Positions 36,701 through 45,448 of a DNA stretch of 64,000 bases are shown one piece after another; within the stretch, counting starts at the first letter, position 1; the number at the start of each line of letters is the position of its first letter. The DNA lies in assembly GCA_963715405.1 (NCBI GenBank), contig OY970239.1, positions 1,984,001-2,048,000 of the forward strand, read 5' to 3'. The stretch comes from JALZKA01 sp963715405 (GTDB taxonomy: Bacteria; Actinomycetota; Thermoleophilia; Solirubrobacterales; 70-9). The position numbers and the translations under genes are program-made. The notes under the pieces were generated by a model, which saw nothing but the letters and a program-made list of their open reading frames with translations, ran no database searches and was not told the DNA's origin.

Positions 36701-38163
36701 GAGGCGATGAGCGCGGCAGCGCCCGAGGCCTGCCCCGTGGCCTCCGAGCCCGTCGCGCCCATCATCACGATGTCGGACTTGCCTCCGTACTGAGTCAGGT
36801 TCGAGTTGCGGAAGAAGCTCGTCGTCGGCGGCTGCGCAGAGGCGGTGATGCCGAGGCTCGAGGAGAGCTCTCCGAAGAAGTCGGCGCATGCCTCGGAGGC
36901 CTCGTCGGGGATCGGCACGACGTCGCCGACCAGCGGCAGGCTGATGCCGTCGCAGGTCTCGAACGGCGCGGTGTCGGGCAGGGAGCCGGCGACGTAGATG
37001 GCCTCGTTGTAGTTGGTCGGGTAGTTGTGGTTCGCCGAGTTGATGTCGGACGAGACGGACATCAGCGCCAGGCCCTTCTCGTCGGCGTACTGGTAGGCGC
37101 GGCGGGAGAAGCGGGTGTTCGTCAGGCCTCCGTTCGCGCCCTCGACGACGTCGGCGCCGTTGTCGGCCGCGTACACGACCCCCATCGAGTGGAAGTCGGT
37201 CGGAACGACGAAGGTGTCCCAGATCCGGAGCGGCATGAACTGGCAGTCGGGGCACATCCCCGTCTCGCTCTGGTCGTTGTTCGTCTGGGCAACGGCCTCG
37301 CGCGCGCGGCCCGTTCCGTGTCCGTTCGCCGAGCAGCAACTCGAGGCGTCAAACGGGTCGTTGTCGTCGTCGAAGAAGTCCCAGCCCGCGATGTCGTCGT
37401 CGTAGCCGTTCTCGTCGTCATCGGGATCAGAGTCTGAGTCGAGGTCGCCCGAGAACGCGGCGATCAGGTCCGAGCCGTCGAGGAGGCCGTCGGACTCGGT
37501 GTCTCCGTCCGCCGGCTCGACGCGCGAGTCGCAGGCGAAATCGCGGACGTTGAAGGCGCCGTCGCCGTTGGCGTCGTCGGCCGCGGTGAACGTGTTGCAG
37601 GCGGGGCCGCCGTCGAGCGGGCTCGGCGCGGTCTGCTTGAGGCTGGGGCAGCTCCTCCTCGTTCAGGTGCACCTTCTCGAGCAGCTCGCGGTCCTGCCAG
37701 CGGATACCGGTGTCGAGGATCGCGACGACCGTCTCCGGATCGCCGGTGTGAGTACTTCCAGGCCGCGTCGGCGCGAACGCCGGCGATCTGCGAGCACGGA
37801 GGAACGCTCGTCGGCGACGTTTGCCGCGATGCCGAGTGAGTCGAGCTGCGCGCAGTCGAAATACTGAGTGGCAGTCGCCTGGTGACCCTCGAGCGGAGCG
37901 AGCGGCACCATGTTCGCCGAGTCCGGGCTGAAGCCGTAGGAGCCGAACTGCTCTTCGAAGAAGGTCGTGCACTCGGGCGGCGTGCCCATGGTCTGCTCGT
38001 CGTCGAGCTCGCACGGATCGAAGCCAGGATCGTTCGGCGTGTCCACGCGCGGGTCGGGGTTCGCCTCGTCGCCTGGAAAGGCCGCCAGGGCGCCCGCGGG
38101 GACGGCGAGCGCCATCGCGCAAAACGCCAGCGTCGCCCATCTCCCCAGAGTTCGGCCTCCCAT
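33706..38163 (-). pseudogene. Secreted S8 peptidase with FG-GAP and RTX-like repeats, multiply frameshifted (paralogue 1)
   Basis: ATG at 38163; signal peptide LAFCAMALAVPAGALAAFPG. S8 triad: Asp in TVVAILDTGIRWQDRELL, His in CCSANGHGTGRAREAV, Ser in MMGATGSEATGQASGAAAL. An acidic insert precedes the His (DDDENGYDDDIAGWDFFDDD). FG-GAP blades follow (GGTALADLDGDGRLDIVAGS; IAELDGDETPEVVMATNEVI) and the C-terminus has calcium-binding repeats (GNDKLRARGGDDCLNGGRNR). Frame changes are needed near 37.79, 37.75, 37.64, 35.71, 34.99 and 34.32 kb. About 1485 residues if intact. Likely an extracellular, calcium-stabilised protease; paralogue 2 follows directly. Confidence 0.8.
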
Positions 38164-38218
38164 CCTGCGCGAAGCGTAGTACCGATCGCAAACGCGTGCG
38201 CCACTTCGTGAGCGGCGC

Positions 38219-38252
38219 CCGGTGCCAGGCACCACGCTCGGTGCCAGGCACC
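38219..38252. repeat. Paired GGTGCCAGGCACC palindromes
   Basis: Two identical 13-bp palindromes, GGTGCCAGGCACC at 38221-38233 and 38240-38252, each self-complementary around AG. They lie between the sulfatase stop (38286, minus) and the peptidase start (38163, minus). They resemble REP units. They could act as an operator pair or a terminator for the upstream gene. Confidence 0.7.
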
Positions 38253-38285
38253 TGACGTGCGTTTTGCACACGTTCGCCGGGGCGG

Positions 38286-39797
38286 CTATTCGCAGAAGGG
38301 GGCGTCCTCCTCGGCCGGATCCCGGCCTTCGATCCCGCTGCAGGAGTTGACCTCGGCGAGGCGCGCGGCGAGCTCCTCTGCCTGCGCCTCGTCGGCTGTT
38401 GCGCCGGGGACGCCGAGCAGGTTCCTGAGCATGAATGGGTCCGTCCGGACGTCGTAGAGCTCTCGGACGCGTAGCTCACACTCCTCGCCCTCGTCCGGCG
38501 GGCTGAGGTACTCCGTGTAGAGATAAGTGGGGGTGCGAAGCGCGCGGTAGCCAATGCACCGCTCGGCGTTTCCGATCTCGAGGACGACGGCGCGATCTCG
38601 CGGCCACGGGGCCGGCTCGTCTCGGAGCAATCCCGCCAGTGAGCGGCCGTCGGTCCGGTGCTCGCCCTCGAGGCCCGCAAGCTCGAGGATCGTGGGCGCG
38701 ATGTCGTGCGTCCCGCTCAGCGCGGGCGACGACTCGGGAGCTCGGCGCTCACCCGGGAGCGAGACGGCGAGAGGCACCCTGGCCGAGGGGTCGTAGGGGA
38801 GCTTCTTGCCCGTCGGCTTTCGGTACTCGCCGAAGTAGGTGCCGTTGTCCGAGGTGAAGAACACGGCGGTGTTATCCGCCTCGCCGGTCTCTTGGAGAGT
38901 CTCGAAGATCGCGTCCACGCTGCGGTCCACGGCGGCGAGCGAGGCGACGGTGCACCGATACGACAAGCGGGTTTGCTTGACGAGCTCCCTTGAGCGCCCG
39001 GCTCTGCGTGCGATGAAGCCAGGCTTGTCGGTCACGTTTCGCTCGAAGTAGCTGGGGTCCGTCGGAAGCTTTGCGTCGGCACTGCGAAAGTCCCCGGGCA
39101 GGGCCACCGGCCCCTTGTCGTTGCAGATGGGGTTCTCCTGGCCGGAGGACTCGTGGGGCGCGGCATGGGCGAGCCACAGGAAATAGGGCGATTCCCCGCC
39201 CGCCTCTTCGGTCATGAAGTCGAGGGCTGCCTCGGTGACCGCGCTCGTGAAGTAGTCCTCTCGATCGGTCCCATACGAAGTCACCTCGCCGTCAATCGAG
39301 ACCTCGTAGTCGAAGTACTTCCGTTTTTCGTCTCCGGCGACCCACCATCGAGTCCACCCGGGAGCCGGCGCGACCCCTCCATCCGACTCCTCGGCGCGGG
39401 CGTATCCGTTGAGGAACTTGCCGGCCATCATCGTCTCGTAGCCGGCGTCGGAGAGCCAGACCGGCAGCACGTCCTCCGGATCCTCCAGCGTCTTGTAGTT
39501 GTTCGTCGTGACGCCGTGGTTGTGCGGGTAGCGGCCGGTCATGAGCGAGGCGCGAGCGGGACAGCAGAGCGGCGGCACCGCGAAGCTCCGGGTGAAGTTC
39601 GTGCCACCTTCGAACCGCTCGAAGGTGCGAGGCATGACCTGGCGGTTCCAGGTGTTGAGCGCCTGGTCGTCGGTCATGATCACGATCACGTTCGGGGCTC
39701 CGGGCGCGGCCTGCTTAGGCCCCTCGTAAAGGACGGCCAAAAGCACGGCCGCCGCTACTACAAGCGCGGTAGCGAAGAGCGCCGCCGGCCGGCTCAT
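38286..39797 (-). CDS. Sulfatase, type I (formylglycine-dependent), membrane-anchored
   Basis: 503 residues. N-terminal helix LFATALVVAAAVLLAVLYEG acts as signal or anchor. The metal-binding opening NVIVIMTDDQALNTW and the formylglycine motif CCPARASLMTGRYPHNHG (C-x-P-x-R with Cys78 as the modified residue) are clear. FFTSDNGTYFGEYRKPTGK supplies later metal ligands. It hydrolyses sulfate esters, probably of polysaccharides, outside the membrane. ATG overlaps the stop of the upstream membrane gene (ATGA, 39794-39797). A second sulfatase is at 42445-43824. Confidence 0.94.
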   Translation of the reverse strand: MSRPAALFATALVVAAAVLLAVLYEGPKQAAPGAPNVIVIMTDDQALNTWNRQVMPRTFERFEGGTNFTRSFAVPPLCCPARASLMTGRYPHNHGVTTNNYKTLEDPEDVLPVWLSDAGYETMMAGKFLNGYARAEESDGGVAPAPGWTRWWVAGDEKRKYFDYEVSIDGEVTSYGTDREDYFTSAVTEAALDFMTEEAGGESPYFLWLAHAAPHESSGQENPICNDKGPVALPGDFRSADAKLPTDPSYFERNVTDKPGFIARRAGRSRELVKQTRLSYRCTVASLAAVDRSVDAIFETLQETGEADNTAVFFTSDNGTYFGEYRKPTGKKLPYDPSARVPLAVSLPGERRAPESSPALSGTHDIAPTILELAGLEGEHRTDGRSLAGLLRDEPAPWPRDRAVVLEIGNAERCIGYRALRTPTYLYTEYLSPPDEGEECELRVRELYDVRTDPFMLRNLLGVPGATADEAQAEELAARLAEVNSCSGIEGRDPAEEDAPFCE

Positions 39798-41224
39798 GGA
39801 AGCCTCCCTAGGGCGATCAGCTCGGAGAGACGCGCGGTCTCCTGCACGGCTTCGGGTTGCCGAGCCAGCTCTTCCGGCGTCCAGGCCGTCGTGCCGTAGT
39901 CGTCAGAGACGACGTAGTACTCGGCGATCTCGATCGAGAAGCGGTACTTCTTGCCGATGACCTCCTCCGCTCGCTCGATTTTGAGGTCCGGGATCGGTCC
40001 CCGCTCGCGAACCGCTTCGAGCGCCGCCGCCTGGGCGCGGACGTGCCTCGAATCGGAGGCGAACCGCTGAGCGCTTTGGTCGAGCTCGGCGACGTTGCCG
40101 GCCAGGGAGCACGCCGCGACGATGGCGAACGCTCCGCCGGCCGCGAGCGCCGCGCCGCGCCGCCTTAAGAGGTATTCGGGCAAATCGCGGGCGAGGTCGG
40201 CCAGCGCGATCAGGACGCAGACGCCCGCCGGGAAGATGTAGCGCCCCAGGTTCGGAGGCCTCGAGCCCGGCGCGAACACCGGGGCAGCCACGATGATCAG
40301 CGCGGCGGCGAGCAGGGCGAGGAAGAAGGCGGAAGCCCAGCGCCGGCGCCACACGGCCCAGGCCGCGAGCCCGAGAAGCGCCAACACGGCGATCGCGCCC
40401 AGCGGCGACTCGGGGCCCTCGAGGCTCTCGAACGGCACCAGCCCCTCGGCGAACAGCCCGCCAAGCGCGTTGAAGACGCCGCGCAGCCCGCTGAGCGCAA
40501 ACTCGGGCACGTCGGCGAGGCTGGACACGAGGGAAGGCTGGTTTTCGCCTTGCTCCGGTCGAAGCGCGGCCAGGAAGAGCACGGCCGGGGCGCCGACCAC
40601 TGCAACTGTCGCGAGGCGGTCCTCGCCTTGGATGAACGAGTGAGCTCTCAAGATCGCAACGGCGACAACGAACGCCAGCCCGAGCGGATGCGACATGACC
40701 GCGGCGAGCAGCAGGACCCCCGCCACGACATCGCGCGCCGGCGATCTTCGCTCGAGCGCAAGAATCGCGCCCAGGGCGGCCGCGAGCGAGATCATCCCGG
40801 GCATCCGGAACGAGTTGACGACCACCTCCCCGGCCGACCCGAAGAGCGCGATCAGGGCCGCGGCCGGCAGAGCGAGCAAGTAGCCGACGCGGCGGCGCAT
40901 GAGCTCGTACGCGAGGGCGGTGACGAGCCCCAGGAAGAGAACCATCGCGACCCGGAAGGGCACGAAAGAGTCCGCGCCGAAAAGCTCGAAGAGAACCTGG
41001 TAAAGGACGAACGGGACGGGGATCGCATAGCGGCCCTGCTCGGGATCGAAGCCTTGTGAGAGCGCGCCGTCGGTGCTCATCCAGTAGGCGTAATGCCATT
41101 CATCCCCCAGGATCGACATGTCGCTGCCCGCGCGCAAAGCGACGACGAGGACCGAGATCATGAGCGCCAGGCCGACCCCACCCCAGCCGAGCAGCGCCGG
41201 GGAAAGAAGCCTTCGAGTCTCCAC
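39794..41224 (-). CDS. Polytopic membrane protein, probable GT-C type glycosyltransferase
   Basis: 476 residues from GTG at 41224 (VETRRLLSPA); an ATG at 41272 is in frame but overlaps the divergent cyclophilin gene. It has about ten membrane helices. After the first helix comes an exported loop with LGDEWHYAYWMSTDGALSQG; the acidic DE pair here is the usual catalytic position in GT-C (PMT/ArnT-like) enzymes. The soluble C-terminal part ends SDDYGTTAWTPEELARQPEA. It is coupled to the sulfatase gene, suggesting joint action on a surface glycan. Donor and acceptor are unknown. Confidence 0.68.
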   Translation of the reverse strand: METRRLLSPALLGWGGVGLALMISVLVVALRAGSDMSILGDEWHYAYWMSTDGALSQGFDPEQGRYAIPVPFVLYQVLFELFGADSFVPFRVAMVLFLGLVTALAYELMRRRVGYLLALPAAALIALFGSAGEVVVNSFRMPGMISLAAALGAILALERRSPARDVVAGVLLLAAVMSHPLGLAFVVAVAILRAHSFIQGEDRLATVAVVGAPAVLFLAALRPEQGENQPSLVSSLADVPEFALSGLRGVFNALGGLFAEGLVPFESLEGPESPLGAIAVLALLGLAAWAVWRRRWASAFFLALLAAALIIVAAPVFAPGSRPPNLGRYIFPAGVCVLIALADLARDLPEYLLRRRGAALAAGGAFAIVAACSLAGNVAELDQSAQRFASDSRHVRAQAAALEAVRERGPIPDLKIERAEEVIGKKYRFSIEIAEYYVVSDDYGTTAWTPEELARQPEAVQETARLSELIALGRLP

Positions 41225-41270
41225 GACGGCCGAGATTGTGACTGATGGGCTTCCAGGTAGGGTCAGCGCC

Positions 41271-41729
41271 ATGTCCCAAGCAGTGATGCACACCAACGCC
41301 GGCCCGATCACCTTCGAGCTCTTCGACGACGACGCTCCGAAGACCGTCGAGAACTTCCGAAAGCTCGCGAGCGACGGCTTCTACGACGGCCTCATCTTCC
41401 ATCGCGTGATCCGCGACTTCATGGTCCAGGGTGGCTGCCCGCAAGGCACCGGCACCGGCGGCCCCGGCTACAAGTTCGAGGACGAGTTCAACGACCACAA
41501 GGTGGTGCGCGGCGCCCTCGCGATGGCGAACGCCGGCCCGAACACCAACGGATCGCAGTTCTTCATCGTCACGACCGACGCCGCGCCATGGCTCGACGGC
41601 AAGCACACCGTCTTCGGCCAGGTCACCGACGGGATGGATGCGGTCGACGCGATCGAGGGCACTGAGACGGGCAACGGCGACCGCCCCGTCGAAGACCAGA
41701 AGATCGACCGCATCGAGCTCTCCGACTAG
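41271..41729 (+). CDS. Peptidyl-prolyl cis-trans isomerase, cyclophilin type
   Basis: 152 residues from ATG at 41271 (MSQAVMHTNAGPITFELF). Cyclophilin motifs are IFHRVIRDFMVQGGCPQGTG (catalytic Arg), GALAMANAGPNTNGSQFFIV and LDGKHTVFGQVTDGMDAV (Trp/Leu pocket). There is no signal peptide, so it is cytoplasmic. It catalyses proline isomerisation during folding. An in-frame ORF follows its TAG stop with no canonical start codon of its own. Confidence 0.95.
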   Translation: MSQAVMHTNAGPITFELFDDDAPKTVENFRKLASDGFYDGLIFHRVIRDFMVQGGCPQGTGTGGPGYKFEDEFNDHKVVRGALAMANAGPNTNGSQFFIVTTDAAPWLDGKHTVFGQVTDGMDAVDAIEGTETGNGDRPVEDQKIDRIELSD

Positions 41730-41741
41730 CTACGGCCGCGC

Positions 41742-41966
41742 CTGAGACTACACGTCGGCGACCCGCGCTTCGACGACTGGGAGGTCGTCCGGGACTTCGA
41801 GGACCTCGAGTCAGCCCAGGCGTGGTGCCAGCACCTCGAGGAACTCGGGATCGAGGCAGTGATCACCGCCGACTGGGAGCTCGACCGCTTCGGCCGCGGC
41901 GACATCGCGCTGCGCGTTCCGCCGGGCAGGTGGTCCGAGGCCGAGGAAGCCCTGGGCGAGGAGTGA
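41742..41966 (+). CDS. Small hypothetical protein, 74 residues, no canonical start codon
   Basis: The frame is the same as that of cyclophilin, 12 bases past its TAG. The sequence (L)RLHVGDPRFDDWEVVRDFE, SAQAWCQHLEELGIEAVIT, ADWELDRFGRGDIALRVPPG has convincing protein composition and ends EAEEALGEE. No ATG, GTG or TTG precedes it in frame. The likely initiator is CTG at 41742, a mutated ATG, or readthrough of the cyclophilin stop. It looks like a small ferredoxin-fold or ACT-like protein, but I do not recognise it. Confidence 0.55.
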   Translation: MRLHVGDPRFDDWEVVRDFEDLESAQAWCQHLEELGIEAVITADWELDRFGRGDIALRVPPGRWSEAEEALGEE

Positions 41967-42005
41967 GACAGGCTGGATCTTCTCGCTCGATCATCCAATG
42001 AAGCC

Positions 42006-42029
42006 TTGACGGCGCTATAGCCCCGTCAA
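42006..42029. promoter_or_regulatory. 24-bp near-perfect palindrome
   Basis: TTGACGG-C-GCTATAGC-C-CCGTCAA is symmetric over 24 bp with one mismatched pair. It lies in the 181-bp gap between the small ORF ending at 41966 and the glutaredoxin-like gene at 42148. The absence of a loop and U tract argues for a dimeric DNA-binding site rather than a terminator. The rest of the gap shows nothing recognisable. Confidence 0.55.
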
Positions 42030-42147
42030 CCCTTCAAAGGCTCGCCCACGCGCTAATCCCGATCCCCTTTGTTGCCTGCGAAAGCGCTTCGCGACGAGGC
42101 GGCGCCCCGAGAAGCGCCTCAGAGGCCTGGACGATAGGGTCACGGCT

Positions 42148-42435
42148 ATGAAGCTCTATGTCTGTTGGGGGACCTTTCCCACGCCTCGGCCCGGTGGCCA
42201 CCCGTGCGCCAACGCCTACAAAGCCCTTCGCGATGCGGGGCATGATCCCGAGGTGATCAAGGTGCATGGCCTGGGCGTCGGGCCCGGGATCTTCCAGGTC
42301 AAGACGTCGGGCCGGGAAGAGGTCGAGAGCCTCTCAGGTTCGCCCGCCGTGCCGGTGCTGGTCACGGACACGGGCGAAGTAATCAAGGAGTCCAAGGTCA
42401 TCAAGGAGTGGGCCGAGGCTCATCCGGCGGCCTAA
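42148..42435 (+). CDS. Glutaredoxin/GST N-terminal-like thioredoxin-fold protein
   Basis: 95 residues: MKLYVCWGTFPTPRPGGHPC, then ANAYKALRDAGHDPEVIKVH. The cis-Pro segment is SPAVPVLVTDTGEVIKESKV, the arrangement of GST N-terminal and glutaredoxin domains. The usual CPYC is replaced by Cys6 and a separate Cys20, so classical disulfide exchange is uncertain. Small stand-alone cytoplasmic protein; substrate unknown. Confidence 0.82.
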   Translation: MKLYVCWGTFPTPRPGGHPCANAYKALRDAGHDPEVIKVHGLGVGPGIFQVKTSGREEVESLSGSPAVPVLVTDTGEVIKESKVIKEWAEAHPAA

Positions 42436-42444
42436 GGGGAATCC

Positions 42445-43824
42445 TCACCCCTGAGGCGGGGTGTTCATGATTTTGAGGAGCCGTGCGCGCATCTTCCGGA
42501 GCTCGTCCGTGTACGACCGGTCTTGAGCGAGGTTTTCGAGCTCGAACGGATCGGCCTTAAGGTCGTACAGCTCTTCGGGCCGCTCCGTCGCGCCGGGCGG
42601 CCCAGCGGTCAGGTTGTGATCCAGGTACTTCCAGCGCGGGGTCCGCAAGCCCCAGAAGCCCGGCAAGGCGACGCCGAACGCACCCCCTTCTCCTCCCTCG
42701 CGATTCTGTAGCAGGATCGCGCGGCCGGGCTCTTGCGGCTCCCCGTTGAAGTTCGGGACCAGGCTCAGCCCGTCGGTGGGAGGGTGAGGGACACCCGCCA
42801 AGTCAGCGAGCGTCGGGGCGAGGTCGACGATCGAGGCCAGCAAGCCCGACGGATCTCCCGGAGCGCGGATGAGGCCGGGCACCCGTCCGCACTCCTCGTA
42901 GCCGCACCTTTTCTTCGGCCAGCGGTGAGACCCGAGCGAGTAGCCATTGTCTGAGAGGTAGACCACGACCGTTTCCCTGCTGCGCTCGTCCGCCGCGGTG
43001 ACGACATCCTCGGTCAGCTCGTCGATGCTTCGCAATGTCTCCATTCGGTCCCGCCATTTCGCCTGCTCCCTGCGGAAGGATGCGGGGGCGAACTGCCGGT
43101 AGAAGTACGGAGCTCCTTCGGCGGCTTGACCGAAGTTGGGCCGGCGGGCAAAGGGGACTCCGTCATACAGGCCGTCGTGGCGGGGGGCGGCGGAGATCGG
43201 GGAGTCGGTTCCATGGGGACCGAACGGCGTGACGAGCGCGAAGAACGGCTGGGGCGCCTCTTGCACGAACTTTTCGGCATGGCCGGCCAGGACGTCGGTG
43301 GAATAGTCGGCTTCGGCGTTTCCCAACGACCGGCGCGTGCCATCTACGGTCAGGTCGTAGCGGTAGTACGACGGCTTGCTCGCAAAGGCGACCCAGCGAT
43401 CCCACCCAGGCGGCACTTCCCCGTTCTGCTTCTCGAACGGATAGCGGTTCAGGTACTTGCCGAAGTGGCCAGTCTCATACCCCCCCTCATCGAGCCATTT
43501 GGCGATCGTCCGGCGCGGGTCCATTCGCTTGCCGTCGTTGTTGAGCTCCACCCCGCTGTGGTGGCCGTAGAGCCCGGTCAAGAAGGCCGCCCGGGCGGGA
43601 CAGCACATGGAGATGTTGTCGTAGAGGGTGCCGAACGGCTCGAGGCCCTCGAGCGAAGAGACGTAGGGCATCTCCTCCACCGTGTAATACGGCTGGTCGT
43701 CCGACATCACCACGACGATGTTCGGAGATTGCCCCGCGAGCGAGCCCGCCGGAAGGCTCAGGCAAAGAAGCCAAGCCATGGCGACGCAAACCGCCCACAG
43801 CACCCTATGCGCCCTGCCCCGCAT
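42445..43824 (-). CDS. Sulfatase, type I, secreted
   Basis: 459 residues from ATG at 43824 (MRGRAHRVLW); the frame extends upstream antisense to an SDR gene and is not used. Signal peptide VAMAWLLCLSLPAGSLAG. Metal and formylglycine motifs are NIVVVMSDDQPYYTVE and MCCPARAAFLTGLYGHHSG, with Cys74 as the residue to be converted to formylglycine. VVYLSDNGYSLGSHRWPKK provides further active-site residues. It resembles the sulfatase at 38286-39797, so the region carries two desulfating enzymes. Probable substrate: sulfated glycan or lipid. Confidence 0.94.
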   Translation of the reverse strand: MRGRAHRVLWAVCVAMAWLLCLSLPAGSLAGQSPNIVVVMSDDQPYYTVEEMPYVSSLEGLEPFGTLYDNISMCCPARAAFLTGLYGHHSGVELNNDGKRMDPRRTIAKWLDEGGYETGHFGKYLNRYPFEKQNGEVPPGWDRWVAFASKPSYYRYDLTVDGTRRSLGNAEADYSTDVLAGHAEKFVQEAPQPFFALVTPFGPHGTDSPISAAPRHDGLYDGVPFARRPNFGQAAEGAPYFYRQFAPASFRREQAKWRDRMETLRSIDELTEDVVTAADERSRETVVVYLSDNGYSLGSHRWPKKRCGYEECGRVPGLIRAPGDPSGLLASIVDLAPTLADLAGVPHPPTDGLSLVPNFNGEPQEPGRAILLQNREGGEGGAFGVALPGFWGLRTPRWKYLDHNLTAGPPGATERPEELYDLKADPFELENLAQDRSYTDELRKMRARLLKIMNTPPQG

Positions 43825-43844
43825 GGACCCGATGGTATTGAGGC

Positions 43845-44597
43845 TCAGCCGGCCCGGTGCACGTCTCGCGCAGTCGCCTGCGCCGTCGGCTTGACCGCCA
43901 GGTAGTCGATGTTCACGTGCGGAGGGCGCGTGACGGCAAACGTCACCAACTCGGCGACATCCTGCGCGGTCAGGGGCTCGAGGCCCTCGTAGACCTGGCT
44001 CGCCTTCTCCTCGTCGCCGCCGAAACGAACCAGCGAGAACTCGGTCTCGACCAGGCCCGGTGCGATCTCGGTGACGCGGATCGGCTTGCCGAGGAGCTCC
44101 AGGCGAAGGGTGCGGCACAGCGCGTTGACGCCGTGCTTGGCGGCGGTGTATCCGGCGCCGCCGGGGTAGACCTCGACGCCAGCGACGGAGCCGATCACGA
44201 CGATGTGGCCTCCTGCGCCCTGCTCGAGCGCCGGCAGCAGCGCTTTTGTCACGCGCTCGACCCCGAGCACGTTCGTCTCGAACATCTCGAGCCACTTGGA
44301 TTCGTCGGCCTCGGCGACCGGCTCGAGCCCCAGCGCGCCTCCCGCCGAGTGGACGACGACGTCGACCTGCGGAATTGCCTCGGGGAGCGCGGCGACCGAC
44401 TCGGGGTCCGTCACGTCGAGCTCGAGCGCATCGCCGCCGGCCTCGGCAGCAAGCTCGCGGCAGCGCTCAACCCGGCGAGCAGCTGCGACGGTGTGAAAGC
44501 CGGCCTCGGCCAAGGAGCGGACGGCCGCGGCCCCGATCCCGCTCGAGGCGCCGGTCACGAGCGCCACCTTTCGCTGGGTGTCCGAGGCCGAGCCCAT
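43845..44597 (-). CDS. Short-chain dehydrogenase/reductase
   Basis: 250 residues from ATG at 44597 (a GTG lies one codon upstream). Cofactor motif ALVTGASSGIGAAAV near residue 12, NAG-like VVHSAGG, catalytic Ser in VIGSVAGVEVYPGG and the YxxxK pair in GYTAAKHGVNAL are all present. IAPGLVETEF is the conserved region after the active site. The fold suits NADP(H)-dependent alcohol/ketone conversion; substrate unknown. Divergent from the cyclase gene with a gap of only about 25 bp. Confidence 0.94.
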   Translation of the reverse strand: MGSASDTQRKVALVTGASSGIGAAAVRSLAEAGFHTVAAARRVERCRELAAEAGGDALELDVTDPESVAALPEAIPQVDVVVHSAGGALGLEPVAEADESKWLEMFETNVLGVERVTKALLPALEQGAGGHIVVIGSVAGVEVYPGGAGYTAAKHGVNALCRTLRLELLGKPIRVTEIAPGLVETEFSLVRFGGDEEKASQVYEGLEPLTAQDVAELVTFAVTRPPHVNIDYLAVKPTAQATARDVHRAG

Positions 44598-44622
44598 CAC
44601 GGGGCGATCCTATGATGGGCGC

Positions 44623-45438
44623 GTGCCCGACCCCGACGAGTCCACCGACGCAGCCGGCGAGACCGACCCGGACGACGCCGCCACGGCCGAGACGAAGACC
44701 CAGAAGCTTGCCACCGACCCGCGGCTGATCACGGCCGCGAAGGCGCTTCGGAAGGCGTTGCCCGGCGACTCGAGCTTCGGCGAGGACCCGCTTTCGACGG
44801 CGGGGGCCAAGCAAAGCCAGCAGCTCGGCCGCCGCCTCGCCGATGCGACCGCCGAGAAGCCGAGCATCCTTCGCGAGGCTGGCCTGACCGCACTCCAGGT
44901 CTGGGATGCGCTGGGCAGCGGCGCCGGCCGCATCCCGGTCAAGGCTGATCTCACGATCCTCTTCACCGACCTCGTCGAGTTCTCGAGCTGGTCGATGAAG
45001 GCGGGCGACGCCGCTGCGGTCGACCTTCTGCGTCAGGTCTCGCAGGCGATCGAGCCGCCCGTGACGGAGAACACGGGCAAGGTGGTAAAGCGCCTAGGCG
45101 ACGGGATGATGGCGGTGTTCGCAGCCCCCGCCGACGCCCTCGCCGCCGTCACCGCGGCTCAGGGCCGGCTCGAGGAGATCGAAGTCTCCGGCTACCAGCC
45201 GCGCCTCAGAGCCGGCATGCACGTCGGCCGCCCCGAGCGGGTCGGTGACGATTATTTCGGTGTCGACGTAAACATCGCGGCGCGGGTGGCCGAAGCAGCC
45301 TCGGGCGATGAAGTCCTGGCCACGGACAAAGCGCTCGGAGACCTAAAGACCGAAGAGGTCAAGGCCCGCCGCAAGCGCATGTTCCGCGCCAAGGGCGTGC
45401 CGACCGAGATCAAGGTCTTTTCGATCACGCCTGCTTGA
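44623..45438 (+). CDS. Class III adenylate/guanylate cyclase
   Basis: 271 residues from GTG at 44623 (VPDPDESTDA). About 110 acidic, helical residues precede the cyclase domain. The catalytic domain begins LTILFTDLVEFSSWSMKAGD (first metal Asp), continues VVKRLGDGMMAVFAAPADAL (second metal Asp region) and RAGMHVGRPERVGDDYFGVD with NIAARVAEAA (transition-state Asn/Arg). Cytoplasmic, with no membrane segment. It should make cAMP, or cGMP. The structured element copy 2 follows the gene. Confidence 0.93.
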   Translation: MPDPDESTDAAGETDPDDAATAETKTQKLATDPRLITAAKALRKALPGDSSFGEDPLSTAGAKQSQQLGRRLADATAEKPSILREAGLTALQVWDALGSGAGRIPVKADLTILFTDLVEFSSWSMKAGDAAAVDLLRQVSQAIEPPVTENTGKVVKRLGDGMMAVFAAPADALAAVTAAQGRLEEIEVSGYQPRLRAGMHVGRPERVGDDYFGVDVNIAARVAEAASGDEVLATDKALGDLKTEEVKARRKRMFRAKGVPTEIKVFSITPA

Positions 45439-45448
45439 GCCTGGGGGT

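Noticed and set aside
29141..38163. Programmed ribosomal frameshifting to explain the peptidase frame changes
   Set aside because: Too many breaks, with no shared slippery sequence or downstream structure visible. Indels explain them more simply.
43825..44295. N-terminal extension of the second sulfatase frame
   Set aside because: Antisense to a well-supported SDR gene. The signal peptide starts at 43824, giving the natural beginning.
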